Positions 26,639 to 39,228 of a stretch of DNA of 64,000 nucleotides are shown here, piece after piece. The notes under the pieces were generated by a model. It was not told the origin of the DNA. It searched no databases and saw only the letters and a list, made by a program, of their open reading frames with translations. Source of the DNA: Apostichopus japonicus (taxonomy: Eukaryota > Echinodermata > Holothuroidea > Aspidochirotida > Stichopodidae); NCBI RefSeq assembly GCF_037975245.1, contig NC_092569.1, forward strand, positions 23,032,168-23,096,167, given 5' to 3'. The translations under genes were made by a program, and so were the position numbers. Each line of letters starts with the position of its first letter. The first letter of the stretch is position 1.

Positions 26639-29600
26639 CTATAATAACGATGGAAGAAACAAGCCAAAATATTCTTTACCCCACTAAACATTATTGTACA
26701 ACAATTGTGTCTTATTCTTGTTCCTAGTTCAGATGGAATGCTGACCTTGTATATCACGGCACAGATTCGTAGATATTAAAAGTGTGAATGTCTAACCTTC
26801 CAGCAACTGTAACTATAGACTCTTGGTTTAATTAAAATAAAAGAATGTCGTTTTTTGTTTGCCTTGTACGTTTGTCTACTTAACAGAGTGCAAACGTAGG
26901 TAGTCATAAAAAGATCTTAATATACTTTACTTAAATATAATTGCAGAGAGAAGAAAGTTTAATTTGCTAAAGGAAATTTAACAATTGCAAAATGAAGTTC
27001 ATTTTATTAATAGACATATTATATTACTATTTATTACTTTACGCTTCGGTAATGCAGACAATACACAAAAGGGATGGTAAACGCTTAGGTTATTTTGAGT
27101 AAATAAAGCGTGTAGCCGTTACATTGGGAATAGGCTTCATAGGAAAGTAATTAAAAAGTTGTGTTTTAGATATTGATTGATTTTTCCGTGTCTTCTGCTA
27201 ACATAAATCATTAGAGACCAGATTTTTCAAACCTAGCAGGGTCTTTAGTTCTTCAAAAAGTTGACTTATCTGTGCAAACTTAAAATGGGTTATACTTTTA
27301 AAATGTCGTTACAAACTGATGCATGTGCTAAAAAGTAGACTTGTGAAGCTAAATAATATGAAACCATCTTCCAAACTTGACTTAAAATACACTTTAAAAT
27401 GTGGAATGAATTTATTTAAATATGAATGCAGGTCCACAAAAAGATCGAGTCAATTGTGGAATAAATCTACATATAAAAATTAAACAATGCTTGAGTCATA
27501 TTCTAATCTAAACATATCCTTTAATTTTAGATTGTAGTTCTTCCAAAAAATTACTAATATGACCAACAGAGAAATAACATATGGCAATAAAAACACCTTC
27601 GGTTGTAACTCATTGGAGTTTTTTTCTTTTAATAAAGTGCAAATTACAATATAATGACTAAGCAATAGTACTTTATATGAATGTAACGAAAATTGGCTCC
27701 TTCGTTAAGTATAATAACATGAACATTTTTGTTTACATGGGGAATTTATTTTAAAATTTTATATATTTCTAACTTAGTAAATTAAAGTAATAACTTAATT
27801 GCTGGATCGATGTGGTTGTAGTTATATGTTTTAATGCAAGGAAAAGTTCATTTAACTATTAAATTTGAATATTGCTCGTGGTGTATTATGATTATTAAGA
27901 AATTACGCCATTTATATTTGAAATGGACCCTTTTAACGGTTTTTCTTTGTAATCAGAATGATAACGTTCTTATATAGTTAACAGGTTTACAAAAAATGAT
28001 AAAATAACGCAGAGATATTTTGACACCCTTCTTTTCTAATAGCAACCGAATAATACTTGAAGTGATGCAATGTTTGTCATCATTTCTACATTTTCTTTTA
28101 AACGGGAAAGGCGTTGATTTGAGCTAGTTGCCAAGTTCATTAAATATAATCATGATTTTTTAATGACTATTACATCAAACAGGAGATTAAGTAGTACTAA
28201 ATTAAATATGAAATTGTAATTCTATGAAATGATATAAAATTATAGTTTCAGCCATAGTCGGTGTAAACGTTGATTAATATATTATGCGTTGTAGTTCGCC
28301 TATAATCATGAAGCAAATTAGATCCAAATAAAGAACAAAATACTACACAGTTCTTTAATTAACTATTAGTCGAATAACTGTCATTTTCAAAGTCAGAGAT
28401 GAAATTAATAATTATTTGTTAATTAGTTAATTAATAAGAAGAGACGCTGTTTGTGTAATCGCGCAAAATAGATAAGTATTATGAGTGATACGATTTTTCA
28501 GTATTTTGCTAGTATGAAATGGTGTTATATGGCTTTCTAATATCAGTTTCCAAATTTCCTCTATCAAATATAAGGTGTTTTGTGGAAGTTTGGCAAATAA
28601 TTGTTGATCATTTTAAGGTACATTATTTTTCCTCTTGTGTATTTGCATGATGAATAGATATTCGTACGTACGTGCCTGTATTGAAGAGTGTGTTACATTA
28701 ATGCGTTTATTGTGTTATGTTTTACAGATACCTACCAAGCGAGCAAATTTCAAATTTGTTGTCAGGAATATATTGTCATAAAAGTAATTGGACTGCTCTA
28801 ATGTTGAATTTATCTATTGCTGTTTTTGTAGTTGAAAATTGATTGTTAAATATTGCACACATAGCTTGTTACAATACTGAGGTCTTCTGAGTTCGCCTTG
28901 AAAAGAAACAAAAAACATTTCAGCTATACTGCGCAAACCAACCAAGTTTATGTACCCGTAAAAAAACATCAATACTTTATGTTGACAAATTATTCGTCTG
29001 TGTATTAGGCATTATGCTTCTTTCGAACATTACATCCAACAGATTGATCATATCAGTATAACGTTTAAAATATAGCAATTTGGATATTAAACTTATTCAA
29101 AAGTTTAATTATTATATTCGTATGCATATTTGTTCTTTTGAAAAATCAAAAGCCGAACTTTTTGCTCTGTATCATACTAGTTGGGCATTTATTTTTACGG
29201 AGGGATAAATTTTGTATTCGGACTATATGAACAGTTTTATGATTTAACGGAACAAATTGTCATCGTGAAGAAATAACTTCGTTCTTTTTTTAAGTTGTTT
29301 TATACTTTCGCATTTTAAGCGCCATGCTATATTTTCTATGATAAACAAATGACTAGTTCACAAGTAAATTATAAGGTTATTTTCCTTAGAATGGGTTAAT
29401 AGATACTTAATCTTATATAGGGTTTCGAAACCCATATGCTCTTGTTGCAAAAACGTTTAGGCTTTGCACTCATGATGGAGGCGAAACAGAATTGTGTGAA
29501 TTTTGGATATATTTAAGTTATGATATTTAGACATTTAAATATGTATATGTATTTTGTATTCTTCCAAGTGTTTCAAAGTTCTCCTCCAAACAGATTCGTG

Positions 29601-30135
29601 TTGATTGTAAATAGTTTAGCCTCTGTAAATGACATGTAAAAGGTAGATGAAAAAGTAAAAAGTCTGTAGTAGATTTTCTTTATACGTGTTTGTTACATTC
29701 TCAAAAACTCAATGATGTAATTTCTAATTGAGTATCAACAAAATAGGACAGAATGGACCGTGCGAGCAAGAGGGCTATTAGAAGAATATATGATGACAAG
29801 ATATTAAATGCAATTTAGAAATAAAGAAGGAAATTGCTCGATAACGCACAACATTTGTAAAAAATATATAAGTTTCAAGAAATTTACAGTTGAATAGAGC
29901 CGATAGCTCACCAATCGTAATATTCTCTACAAACACTCGTGGTAACAAATCAGCGCAGGTAGACAGTTGATTTATTTTATATGTAGACAACAAGAACAGG
30001 TTTTTTTTTTAAGCTGAAGTGAATGAAATACTGACACACTTTCAATCAGTGAAAGGAAATATACAAGTAAAAAAAAATAATGTAATTTTATTTTGAAGAA
30101 ATTAATTTGATTTAATTAATGTTTTAAAGACTTAC

Positions 30136-30207
30136 CCGAAAACCATTGAAGTTTAAAAGCAGCAACACAGCAAAGACGAAAATATTTTTTTTTCGAAGTT
30201 CTGCCAT
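30136..30207 (-). CDS. Gene B exon 1: signal peptide
   Basis: 24 codons, MAELRKKNIFVFAVLLLL followed by NFNGFR, with a GTAAGT donor directly after. Hydrophobic core of about 11 residues. An in-frame upstream ATG at 30342 would add a 45-residue extension, but that frame is not preserved in gene C. Confidence 0.7.
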
Positions 30208-30345
30208 CGATCCAAAATGAAAAAGAGTAATTTGCACGAAATAAAGGAGAGACATGCTGACCTTCTGAGAGAAGACAGTGACAGAAGTAATGAAGGTGAA
30301 ATCGTTACCCGCGGAAAGACCTTCATACGTACGGATATCCATTTA
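30208..30345 (-). promoter_or_regulatory. Gene B 5' leader conserved with gene C
   Basis: Matches 51221-51355 upstream of gene C over about 135 bases, with small indels that change reading frame. This indicates UTR/promoter sequence and not an extended coding exon. Confidence 0.4.
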
Positions 30346-32124
30346 AGCCATGTAATTTAACAGCTGGTCACACATTCTATGTTTTCGATCAAGTGTGTCC
30401 CATATCGACATCTGTTATATTATGTAAGTGCCATTATTATTGCAGGATAAACATGTGCTATATTTCATTTAGAAGCTCTCGAATTCTACGATGTGGTTTT
30501 GTTTTTATTTACTAGGGAGTTCAAAATTAACAATAATTTGGTTAAAACAACAAGAGTAATATTGTTTTTCTACCCGATAATCATGGCTTGTACAGTAGAG
30601 TACTGTTCATGTCTTGTAACATTTGTTTTGAACACAAAGTAGTAATTACTAATTGATACACGGTTGTGGGACATAACAGTAGTTCCTGTGCCAACCATTG
30701 GATGCGAGTTCTTTAATACGCGATTCTGAAATGAAGTCATATCTAGTAGTTATGCTAGAATTAGGTCTATGGGTACACCGGAACATGGCCTTTCTTCGTT
30801 CTCGGCATGACCAATTGATGTAATTTAAAGAGATTTGTGAACTCGAATCAAATGGTACCGAACCCACTTAACTTTAAACACATAGCTAGTACAGTAACTA
30901 CTAGTGCCACCTGTGACACATGTTAGTACTGTCCATGTCCCATAACAGTGCATCATTATTTTTTTCTTTGTGTTCGTAACACGGTAACATGTGTTACACG
31001 TGACACCAGTATTTACTGTACTAGTTATATGCATCGGTTGCTTTTCCACATATTAGTTTACCTCTTACAATATCACCCATGCAGTAAACTGTTCAAATGG
31101 TACAATTCACTTTAAATGATCATGAACAGGGACTACCCATTCAATACGCAAGTTAAAATAAAACGATGATATCTATTATGATTTCGAAGTGCCTTAACTG
31201 CTCTAACGTTACACAATCATTAACGAGGTAATGCCTTCTATTTTCCTTGATGGTATGTACAAGCTACTATATGCTAAACAACTTGGCTGACAACTTACGA
31301 TACTTAACGGAATATGAATGACGTATTAACCGTATGATATCACGTGATTAAGCCATGTAGTAACGTTCCACGTGTTCGATATGATGACATTACAAGGAAA
31401 TACATCTTGATGACAATTATGACGAATCGTGGCTGCATTCTTACTACAATGAGACAAATACATATTGTTAGACGTTATCATCTGTGCCAAGAAATCGGAG
31501 TTCATTCTTCTAGTATAAAATCATTTGCATACCCCCTTACTCGTATAACGTAGTTGTGATTACAGAATTGTATTCTGATTGTGGTGACAGAAGATAATAG
31601 TGAAGTGTTTAAGCCTACTAAAAAAGATCATATTACATTTTACTGTGTTAGCAGTTGACACTGGATTAAAATGTTTACTGGGAGTAAGAAACAACCAAAT
31701 GGTTTTACTCGCGTATATGCCGTGAGTTACACTGAATGGTATCGATGGGGTGTATAGTACATGGTTATGTGGTCAAAATGATACAAACAATTGTCTTTAG
31801 TATCTCTAATTGTAATATTACAACACGGAAGTAGGCGGTCTCAACGACAATCATTGTGACATATCGGAGAGCCATCTGATACTTATAAATGAGAAGCACT
31901 TATTCAAACATATTTCTAGCAATATTTAAGAAAATTCGCCAATAATAACTCATTGTCGGAATATTATTAAATTTCTCTCTCCTGTTCTTCACCATTTTCT
32001 CCCATTCCGTCTAAGTGTTTTTTATGTTTACTTTACAGAGTAGCCTATGAAAGTCCTAGCAATATTATTTTCGATCAATATAAAGAAATACCATTCCAAA
32101 GACGTTTATACTATTTCCACTTTT

Positions 32125-32156
32125 TTATTATTCCTATTATTATTATTATTAGTATA

Positions 32157-32210
<54 letters not shown>

Positions 32211-32235
32211 ATTATTATTATTTTTATTATTATTT
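32125..32235. repeat. (ATT)n microsatellite within segment S copy 2
   Basis: About 110 bp of ATT triplets; the matching position in copies 1 and 3 lacks it. Confidence 0.95.
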
Positions 32236-32570
32236 GTGTTATGTCCCACCCTTTAACACTACATAGATCACTTTGAAATTATTTGTAGCAATTTGGTAAT
32301 AAAATATTCGGCGTTCCATTCTGCTGGCGAATTCCTGTCACCGGACATATCGACTTTCACCGATTTTAGGATATAAAAATAAATATCCATGTATATTTGT
32401 GTATTACCAATCACATATATGTGAATAAAGATGTTTTGATTTCAAGTGTCGTATACGCCACCTTTGTATATATAATAAAGTTGTACAGTAATGATTGGGA
32501 TATGTTACGAATATGAGATATTGGAAATCGGAAAGTTCTAAACAAAATATAATTGGAAATGTATTCGATT

Positions 32571-33145
32571 GTGGATGATGGTGGATGCTCACAAGAAATA
32601 CGACGGCGTCTCGCCATGGCTAGATCATCTGCTATAAACCTCACTGACATATGGAAAGACAGAGGGATCTCAAGGAACACCAAGATTCATATGATGAATG
32701 CTTTGGTCTTTCCAATCGCTACATATGGGTCTGAGACGTGGGCTCTTGGAGCAGTAGACAGAAAGAAAATCCATGCTTTTGAAATGTGGTGTTGGAGGAG
32801 GATGCTGAGAATATCATGGAAGGAACGTAAGTTAAATGATTTTGTCAAGAACCAATTTGCAGCGAACGTCACCTTATGTCAGAAGATAGATAAGAACAAG
32901 CTGCAGTATTTTGGACACATTTCTAGGAGAGAAGGTGACAACTTGGAGAAGATCATTACCCAAGGTCATGTTGAGGATCAACGAAAACGTGGTAGGGCAA
33001 AAGTTCGATGGGCTGACGGAATAAAAGAGATCACCGGCATGAACATCTGCGCAGCTCACCGATATGCCCAAGATAGAAGTGGTTGGAACGTCATCATCAA
33101 TAGGGTCACAAAGGGTCAGTCATGACTCATAGGACGACGACGACG
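32571..33145 (+). mobile_element. 5'-truncated RTE-type LINE insertion with 8-bp target duplication
   Basis: The open frame reads ARSSAINLTDIWKDRGISRN, FPIATYGSETWALGAVDRKK, IHAFEMWCWRRMLRISW, YFGHISRREGDN and RKRGRAKVRWADGIKEI. This is the C-terminal thumb/linker region of RTE/BovB-like ORF2. It ends about 20 bp before a (GAC)n-like tail, ACGACGACGACG. ATTCGATT occurs on both sides (32563-32570 and 33146-33153) and once at the empty site in segment copy 3 (57.67 kb). The uninterrupted frame suggests a fairly young insertion. Confidence 0.8.
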
Positions 33146-33400
33146 ATTCGATTCCGGTGGGTATATGGATCGGGGGACAACCTTTACAACATATACTCTG
33201 TGAAATACTGATTTGTGGAGTTGTTAGGCGATTATTCAAGCATATTGTTTTTTCACCTTTATGTTAGCAATATCTTTATTTTTTATTTAATCATTTGTGA
33301 AATTGAATTACATTGTCGGAACGTTGTAAATGTTTTTTATATTTTTTCATATAACCACCTTACTTTGTTTGTGTTCGTGAGAGTGGTAGTTTTATTCGCT

Positions 33401-36400
33401 AATACGGATTAACCGTGGTAATTTTAGTAAATAGCTGTTTCGTTAAGCTGCAGACAGGTCTCATATTTTGTCATCAGTGTTTTTTTTACCCAATGCAGGT
33501 TAATCAGTAAGTACTTAATAAAGCGATTTAATACTTTGTCCATATAATTTTCGCGTTATTGTTAAAGCGTAAAGTCACATAGGCCTATTTTAATAAAATA
33601 TATGATAGGATGTTGGTGTAACTAATCAAATTGATTTTGATAGGACTATTAAAAATATTGTTCATATACTTAATTGTTAGACTTAATAGCACAACATTCT
33701 CTCACGTTATACATGAAAACAACGCAAAATATAAGCAATTTGTTACGTTTGTCTATGTATGATATAATAATAATTCCTCATTTTGTGAATGTTGTGTATT
33801 ATTGAAATACAATTCATAATTAAACTAAGAATGAGTGCATAGTGGACCAAATTGTGTTTCATTTAACCGACACTTCATTAAATATTATGTTAAAATTATA
33901 CACCGATACAACACTAAAAAGAGGAAATTTGGACAATTTTCGACAAAAAGACTCATTTACTTATTCACAAGTTTTCAAGTCTAAACATGATATTATGTCA
34001 AAAGAAAACGCACAATTTAACATGATTATTGCATAATTATTATCACCTATAGTGATACAATGGTACAATGGTATATTCAAATTGTACATCAAACTTGAAT
34101 TTGGTATGTTGCAGTCTGTTAACAAACACTATTATCAGTCCAGGGTGTATATCTATTCTTCGTTTAAGTTTTAACTGACCCTTTTACATAGTTTAGGTCC
34201 ATCAATTAAAGTGACTGGACTATATTGTCTAGGACAACGATATTTAGTCAATTCCCCAGATGCAATATGAAACTCAATCGGGCAAAAACATAAGATTTTA
34301 TGTTTACAATGTGTTAAACATTTGACTGTTGGTGTTGAAAGTTATGAGGTCTTCTGTTGCATACATGAAGTTAAAAAACACTTGCTTGAGTTATTATATT
34401 ATTAAAACAATGCATTAACGTCAAATGTAGTTTAAGATTTATCAAATGTTAAGGTGAATATCGTAAAAACCTCTATAGCTATTGAAATATATTCAACACT
34501 CATTTTGTTTTGTTTTTTTACCAAAAAATATCACAACGAAAGAGCTACTTCAGGTCATCCTTGAAGACACATGCAATGTTCTTGTGTTATATATGTTCTA
34601 CTATTTTTTCTGTTGTACCTTACAATTGCATTATGTACCTGCATGTGTTGTAATGGCGTAACTGTTGTTGCATGCCGACCGAGTTATATTATCCTAGGCT
34701 GTTAACATAACACTTTTAATCACACCGTTCCCTAGTATTCCAACGTTTTGTTCTTTGCACCATTTAAGTTAATTATTGAAGAAATTCAACACTTTCGACA
34801 GATAAAGTAAAAATAAAAATGTGGGATTGACTATATGTTTCCATTCAACAATTATACTTACTGGAAAGAATCATGACACGAAATAAAAAATTAAAAAATA
34901 GGTCTACATTATCCACTATGCAGTTTGGCTACATGAGTACGTTTCACTTTTAATAAATTTTCACAAATATAAGTTAAAAAGGATCTTATCATTTTCGAGT
35001 GTCGCTAACGCCACCTATGTACATGTATTGATAATGTTGTACAGTGATGAGCTGGATTTACTATTTGATATCAAAAAAAAAAAAAAAAAACATCCCCTCT
35101 TTATTAATACATCCTTGCGGCTTTTTATTGGATAGGCGTTTGATGGGGAAATCCCTTAGGTGTTTCTTGTACCATGACAGTTTCAACTTTCTGGACGCGA
35201 GGTAACGGTACATTGTCTTTTTTACCACATTGGCGGCGCATTCACATCAACTGGTAATTAATTTGGTGTCCTCGTGTAGTAGAAAAACCTTTCGCCTTTT
35301 GGGGGAACATTTTGATAAAAAAATCCATTTCACGGGCATGGTTCAAAGCGACGTGTTGCTGGTGGTACGGTGGCGCTTCAGTTCACAAAGGAAAGCTTAA
35401 AACTATGCGTCTAAGTTTTATCATATTTTGTTTTTCTTCGATCACTTGGGTACGTAAGCATACTGGGTCTCATGTGGAAAGTGTTTGTACGAAGACAAAA
35501 GTCCGTGGGCGTATAATGCTTGAGATCGATGAATAGGTATATCCGTATGATTGCTTGGTAGCATCTGCAACGCTTCCTACATACATTTGATTAGCTCTTG
35601 ATGCATCTGTTTTGCCAAATTTGAGACTTGGATTTTGTCTCTAGGGCTTTTAAATAAAACAATTTAATGTGTGATATTACTCGTTTTCTTTGCCAGTTAA
35701 ATAAAAATTGTGATAAAGCTCAAGGAAATATTTCATATGCTCATCTTTCTATTAACATCATATCTCTATGATGGTTTTTTTTTAGAAAACCAATCATATA
35801 TGCGTTGATCGTTCCCATTTGATATCATGATATGGTATAAAATAATCAACTTTTTGTAAGTTAGGTCAAGATTTGTCTCCAATTCCGACCGGAGACCCTC
35901 AACAAAAGGATTTAGAGAGGACCACAGACAGCTCCATAACAGCTGGCTGGTATTCCCCATAGCAATGCACAACCCTCGAAGGCGTATATTGGTAACTTCG
36001 GATATATTGAGAGAAATGAATCCGTTTTCAAAAAAAAAAGAAAAAACCTTAATTATAAAAAAAATGTATCGACTATGAAAAGGACAATTTACGCAATTGT
36101 CTCATGAGAGCTTACGAATAATTGAATCCTGTTTACCACGCACACTTCTTATTAAAATGGTTTTGGCATATGAAATGCCAGAAATAAGACGTTCAAAGGA
36201 GTATATATATATATTTGCTCAACTCTAACGATAATTGCCATCCGATTACTTCTCTGTTCTCCTTTTATTTAATTGTTTTGTATTAATGACGGTTCCAGAA
36301 AAGAGGGTTAATTGCCTATGAATACATTACGAGTTTAACGACTACTATCACGACGTCATATTCAGCGTATACAAACACGCCCACACTTTGGTCAGGGCGT

Positions 36401-38770
36401 GCTAAAATTGCATTTCAAGGCGCACAATACCTTTTCGGAGATTAAAGTTACCTCTGCTAGCTAGGTCAGGTTTCATATCAAAGATACAACGGGTACCCTT
36501 TGGCGTAGTCACTACCACTGATATGATTGCCGTAGTCACCGAGCATACTATTTAATCCCGAATGCAGGCCATTACGTAGCGATCATCCGTAAAAGGGCGC
36601 AACGGTTTCCATGTTAGCTGTTCACCGTCGACGTATAACGCTAAAAAAGAGACAGTTGGTCCCATGAAGTTGAATGGTGCGAAGGCGTTGCATTCACAAT
36701 CTCTCTCTATATTTCAACCAATTTGAAGTAAAATTACTACCGAAGCATAATACATGTAAAAACATCACTAAAAATATTTGTGAATGATAACTATTCTGTC
36801 AATACGAACCAGCAATTACCTGACGGTATGGATAAGGATAATACGTTAGTTATATGTATCTATTTTTTCATTTATAATAGTTGTTTTAGGTTATTGGGCA
36901 TTGCTTGAACATATTTAGAGTAAAGCAACCATAGATTATTTCAAATATCATTTCTTTTCGTTGTAGTAATTGGCATCCAATAATGAACATAAAGCTATGG
37001 TATTTCAGAAATATCTGAGACATATTTTCACTGGTATAGATGCTGGAAAGAGCGGGTGGGTTGCTGTCAGTGAAAAAAAATATACACATTAGAGCCTTTG
37101 TTATAATCTTGCCACTCTTTAAACTTTGTTTATTTGATGTCTTCTAACAATTGCCCTTTATATTTATAAGGACCGCACCTGCTTCCTTTTTATTTTTGAA
37201 TGTTTTCATTTCTTTTATCTCAAGTTTTACTTCCATGCTTCCTAGTAGGAAATTACTTGAAATTTATTCAGGAATAACGGAAGGTAGAGGGAAACTCCAA
37301 GGTTTGCGAGCGATAACAAAACTTCAATAAATAGAATGTTTTGCCATTTTAGCATCATCCATTTGTTATGTCATTTCGATATCAAGGTAGTTTAGATATT
37401 TTCATGTGTTCTTATTTTACTCATCTCGTCTGGCTTGTAGTTTGCACTCTTTACGTACTTTCCACAATGCCGCAAATAGTGCGACAATCTATTTCCAGTA
37501 TTGTGAAAGTAAACTAAGGATCTAATGTTTTCAGAAGGGCCGACAATGGACCACCATAAATAAAAGTGTACCTTTTGTTACTTTGAAAAAAAAGTTCTTT
37601 GAATAATCAACAAGACTCCATCATCTGTTGTTGAATACCAGGGATGTGGAGTCGGAATACAAAGGCCACTGTCACCCCGTGTTCCCCACCTATGCCTTTC
37701 CCATTTCGCTGTAATTCTTGAAAATGACGCTTTCCTTGGAATTTGTAAGTCTCAAAGGGGATTCATGTCGGAATATCATTCATATTTGTTATATTTCAAC
37801 CACAGCAGTACGCTTTAAATATTTGCTGGGGTTGGTGTTATGATCAGGTGGTATATCTCACTTAACCAGGAATTCGGAGAACGATCATTTTTATAGTCGG
37901 GACAATCAAGCAGATGACCAAATAAACAAGCACTACATCATATTTTACATAGAGGTGAGTGAGAAAAAAAAAGAAAGCTATGCAGATTAATGTTAAGTTA
38001 GTGAGTCTGATTGAATACGTACCTTTGGCAAATATCTAATTAAAGGAGTCTCCCAGAACCCTGGTTATATATGATCAACTTCGCGTGCATGTAAACGCTT
38101 CTTTCATTATCGAAAGCAAATGTATCATCTAATTGTTTCAATGTAAGGATATTGATTCAGGAATAAGAAGGGGACATATTATGGTAATTTCGGTTGGTTG
38201 TTTTGTTTGTGCATAAACCAGTGCGCTTTATTCTGGAAGTAGAACTGATCTCTCAAACGTACTACATAAACATCCAAGAAAGTACGTCGAAACATATACG
38301 ATGTCGTTGCTAGTTAAGCGATGTCATTACATTGCCACTTACTTTTATTCAATATAATCGCAACATTTGGAATGGAACATGACTAGTCAGCATACTGATG
38401 TATTTTTTTAAATATATTTCATTGCATAATTTCATTGCATTCTCAGTGCCATTATTACTGATAACATTTTAAAAGACAAGTTTCGAATCCAATGCAATTA
38501 TCGAAAACAATTGAAAAAGTGTCAACGCCATCGAATTCTTTGTGCTGGCTGTCCCACTGGTAAAATGGTTCACCGTTGTTTTGTATTTTGCCCAAAAATA
38601 TAGTATTGCCTTAGAAGGCTTATTAGTGTCTCTTTCCTTCACTTCGATCTTTCAAATACGCAAACTTCCACTATAGCTTCGATATGTACTTCCATGTTTA
38701 ATATATGCTATTATATCGCCAACCGTTTCCTGTCCTTGTTACCTTGAAGACTTCATATCCACTACTTTGA
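33401..38770. repeat. Intergenic half of the duplicated unit (matches 57.9-63.15 kb)
   Basis: Collinear with 57900-63150 over its whole length with small indels. Contains no supportable gene; one short conserved plus-strand frame (35405-35536) is listed separately. Includes the gene C 3' flank. Confidence 0.75.
35405..35536 (+). other. Conserved short frame MRLSFIIFCF..., copy in unit 2
   Basis: Reads MRLSFIIFCFSSITWVRKHT, then GSHVESVCTKTKVRGRI. The unit 3 copy at 60111-60230 differs by mostly conservative residues (S/A, K/R, V/I). The start resembles a signal peptide and a GTACGT donor-like site follows codon 15. The surrounding DNA is equally conserved, so coding status is unproven. Confidence 0.2.
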
Positions 38771-39228
38771 TCATTGACTTGGCTGTATTTTCATTGTTGT
38801 TGTTGTTATTCCGCAATCAGAACCGTGAAGATTCTTCCAGAAGATACCGCGGTAATCGTTGGACGAGTAATCCCCATTCAGATTGGAGTAGCCGCAGGAA
38901 TAGAAATTTGTCTCATAAACCGGATTTTTGTTTCGGCATCTTCTATAAGGATTATAACCACTACAGCCATCGCAATAATAACATTTATAATGATAATAAT
39001 AATAACAATAATAATAATAACAACAATAACAGCCAGAGTAATCGTAGCCACCTGTAGCTACGCGGTCGCTGAATGAGTAGCAGTTGCTGGTAGAGCCCGT
39101 GCTAGTATCGTCTGGATACCACCAGCCACCTCGGTGTTTTTCTGCACAGTCGAAGGTACTCGATCCATCATTGTCTTCATTGTGCGTACTAAATCGATAT
39201 CCTGAATTTGCTCCCATAGCATTGTTAA
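38771..39228 (-). CDS. Gene C exon 7: fibrinogen P subdomain with Cys/Tyr-rich insert
   Basis: 458 nt, phase 1 start, TGA stop at 38771-38773. It encodes FSTHNEDND (the calcium loop; the first Asp is Asn), DCAEKHRGGWWY, then 73 residues of insert, then C-GYSNLNGDY and the C-terminal GIFWKNL...TTMKIQPSQ. The insert centre reads as runs of Tyr broken by Cys and is encoded by near-pure TAT/TGT triplets (visible as AATAATAAC-type repeats on the plus strand, 38985-39040). In ordinary FReDs only a few residues separate WWY from the next cysteine. Confidence 0.87.

Larger units (their letters stand above)
22824..30207 (-). pseudogene. Gene B: divergent fibrinogen-related gene, same 7-exon layout, several frame lesions
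   Basis: Same order as gene C: signal exon 30207-30136, FReD1 start about 26638-26489, FReD1 middle 26270-26006, TIL 25773-25563, EGF/FReD2 start 25302-24991, FReD2 middle 24374-24112, last exon 23176-22824. Splice phases match gene C. Lesions: the first FReD cysteine region of exon 2 is garbled, consistent with a small deletion; the TIL exon has a frame change plus an in-frame TAA (25623-25625); and FReD2 middle has seven A's where six keep frame (plus-strand T run 24249-24255). The other exons are open and well conserved. Several independent lesions favour a pseudogene or a recently failing gene. Homopolymer sequencing error could explain only one of them. Protein similarity to gene C is about 60% in FReD1 middle by eye, so B is an older paralogue than A, C and D are of each other. 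Confidence 0.75.
30651..33400. repeat. Duplicated segment S, copy 2
   Basis: Homologous to copy 1 and copy 3, starting about 440 bp upstream of the gene B start codon. Interrupted by an ATT microsatellite and by an RTE-type insertion, neither present in the other copies. Confidence 0.8.

Noticed and set aside
30124-30342. Longer gene B start (MDIRTYEG...) in frame with the signal peptide
   Set aside because: In gene C the same upstream frame is out of phase with MAEL, so it is not conserved; the MAEL start gives a standard signal peptide.
30649-31049. Open frames in segment S (for example minus 30649-30867 and 52043-52234)
   Set aside because: Frames are not preserved between the three S copies although the DNA aligns, so they are not coding.
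32553-32570. First six codons of the RTE open frame (MEMYSI)
   Set aside because: Comparison with the empty site shows these bases belong to the target segment, not to the element.
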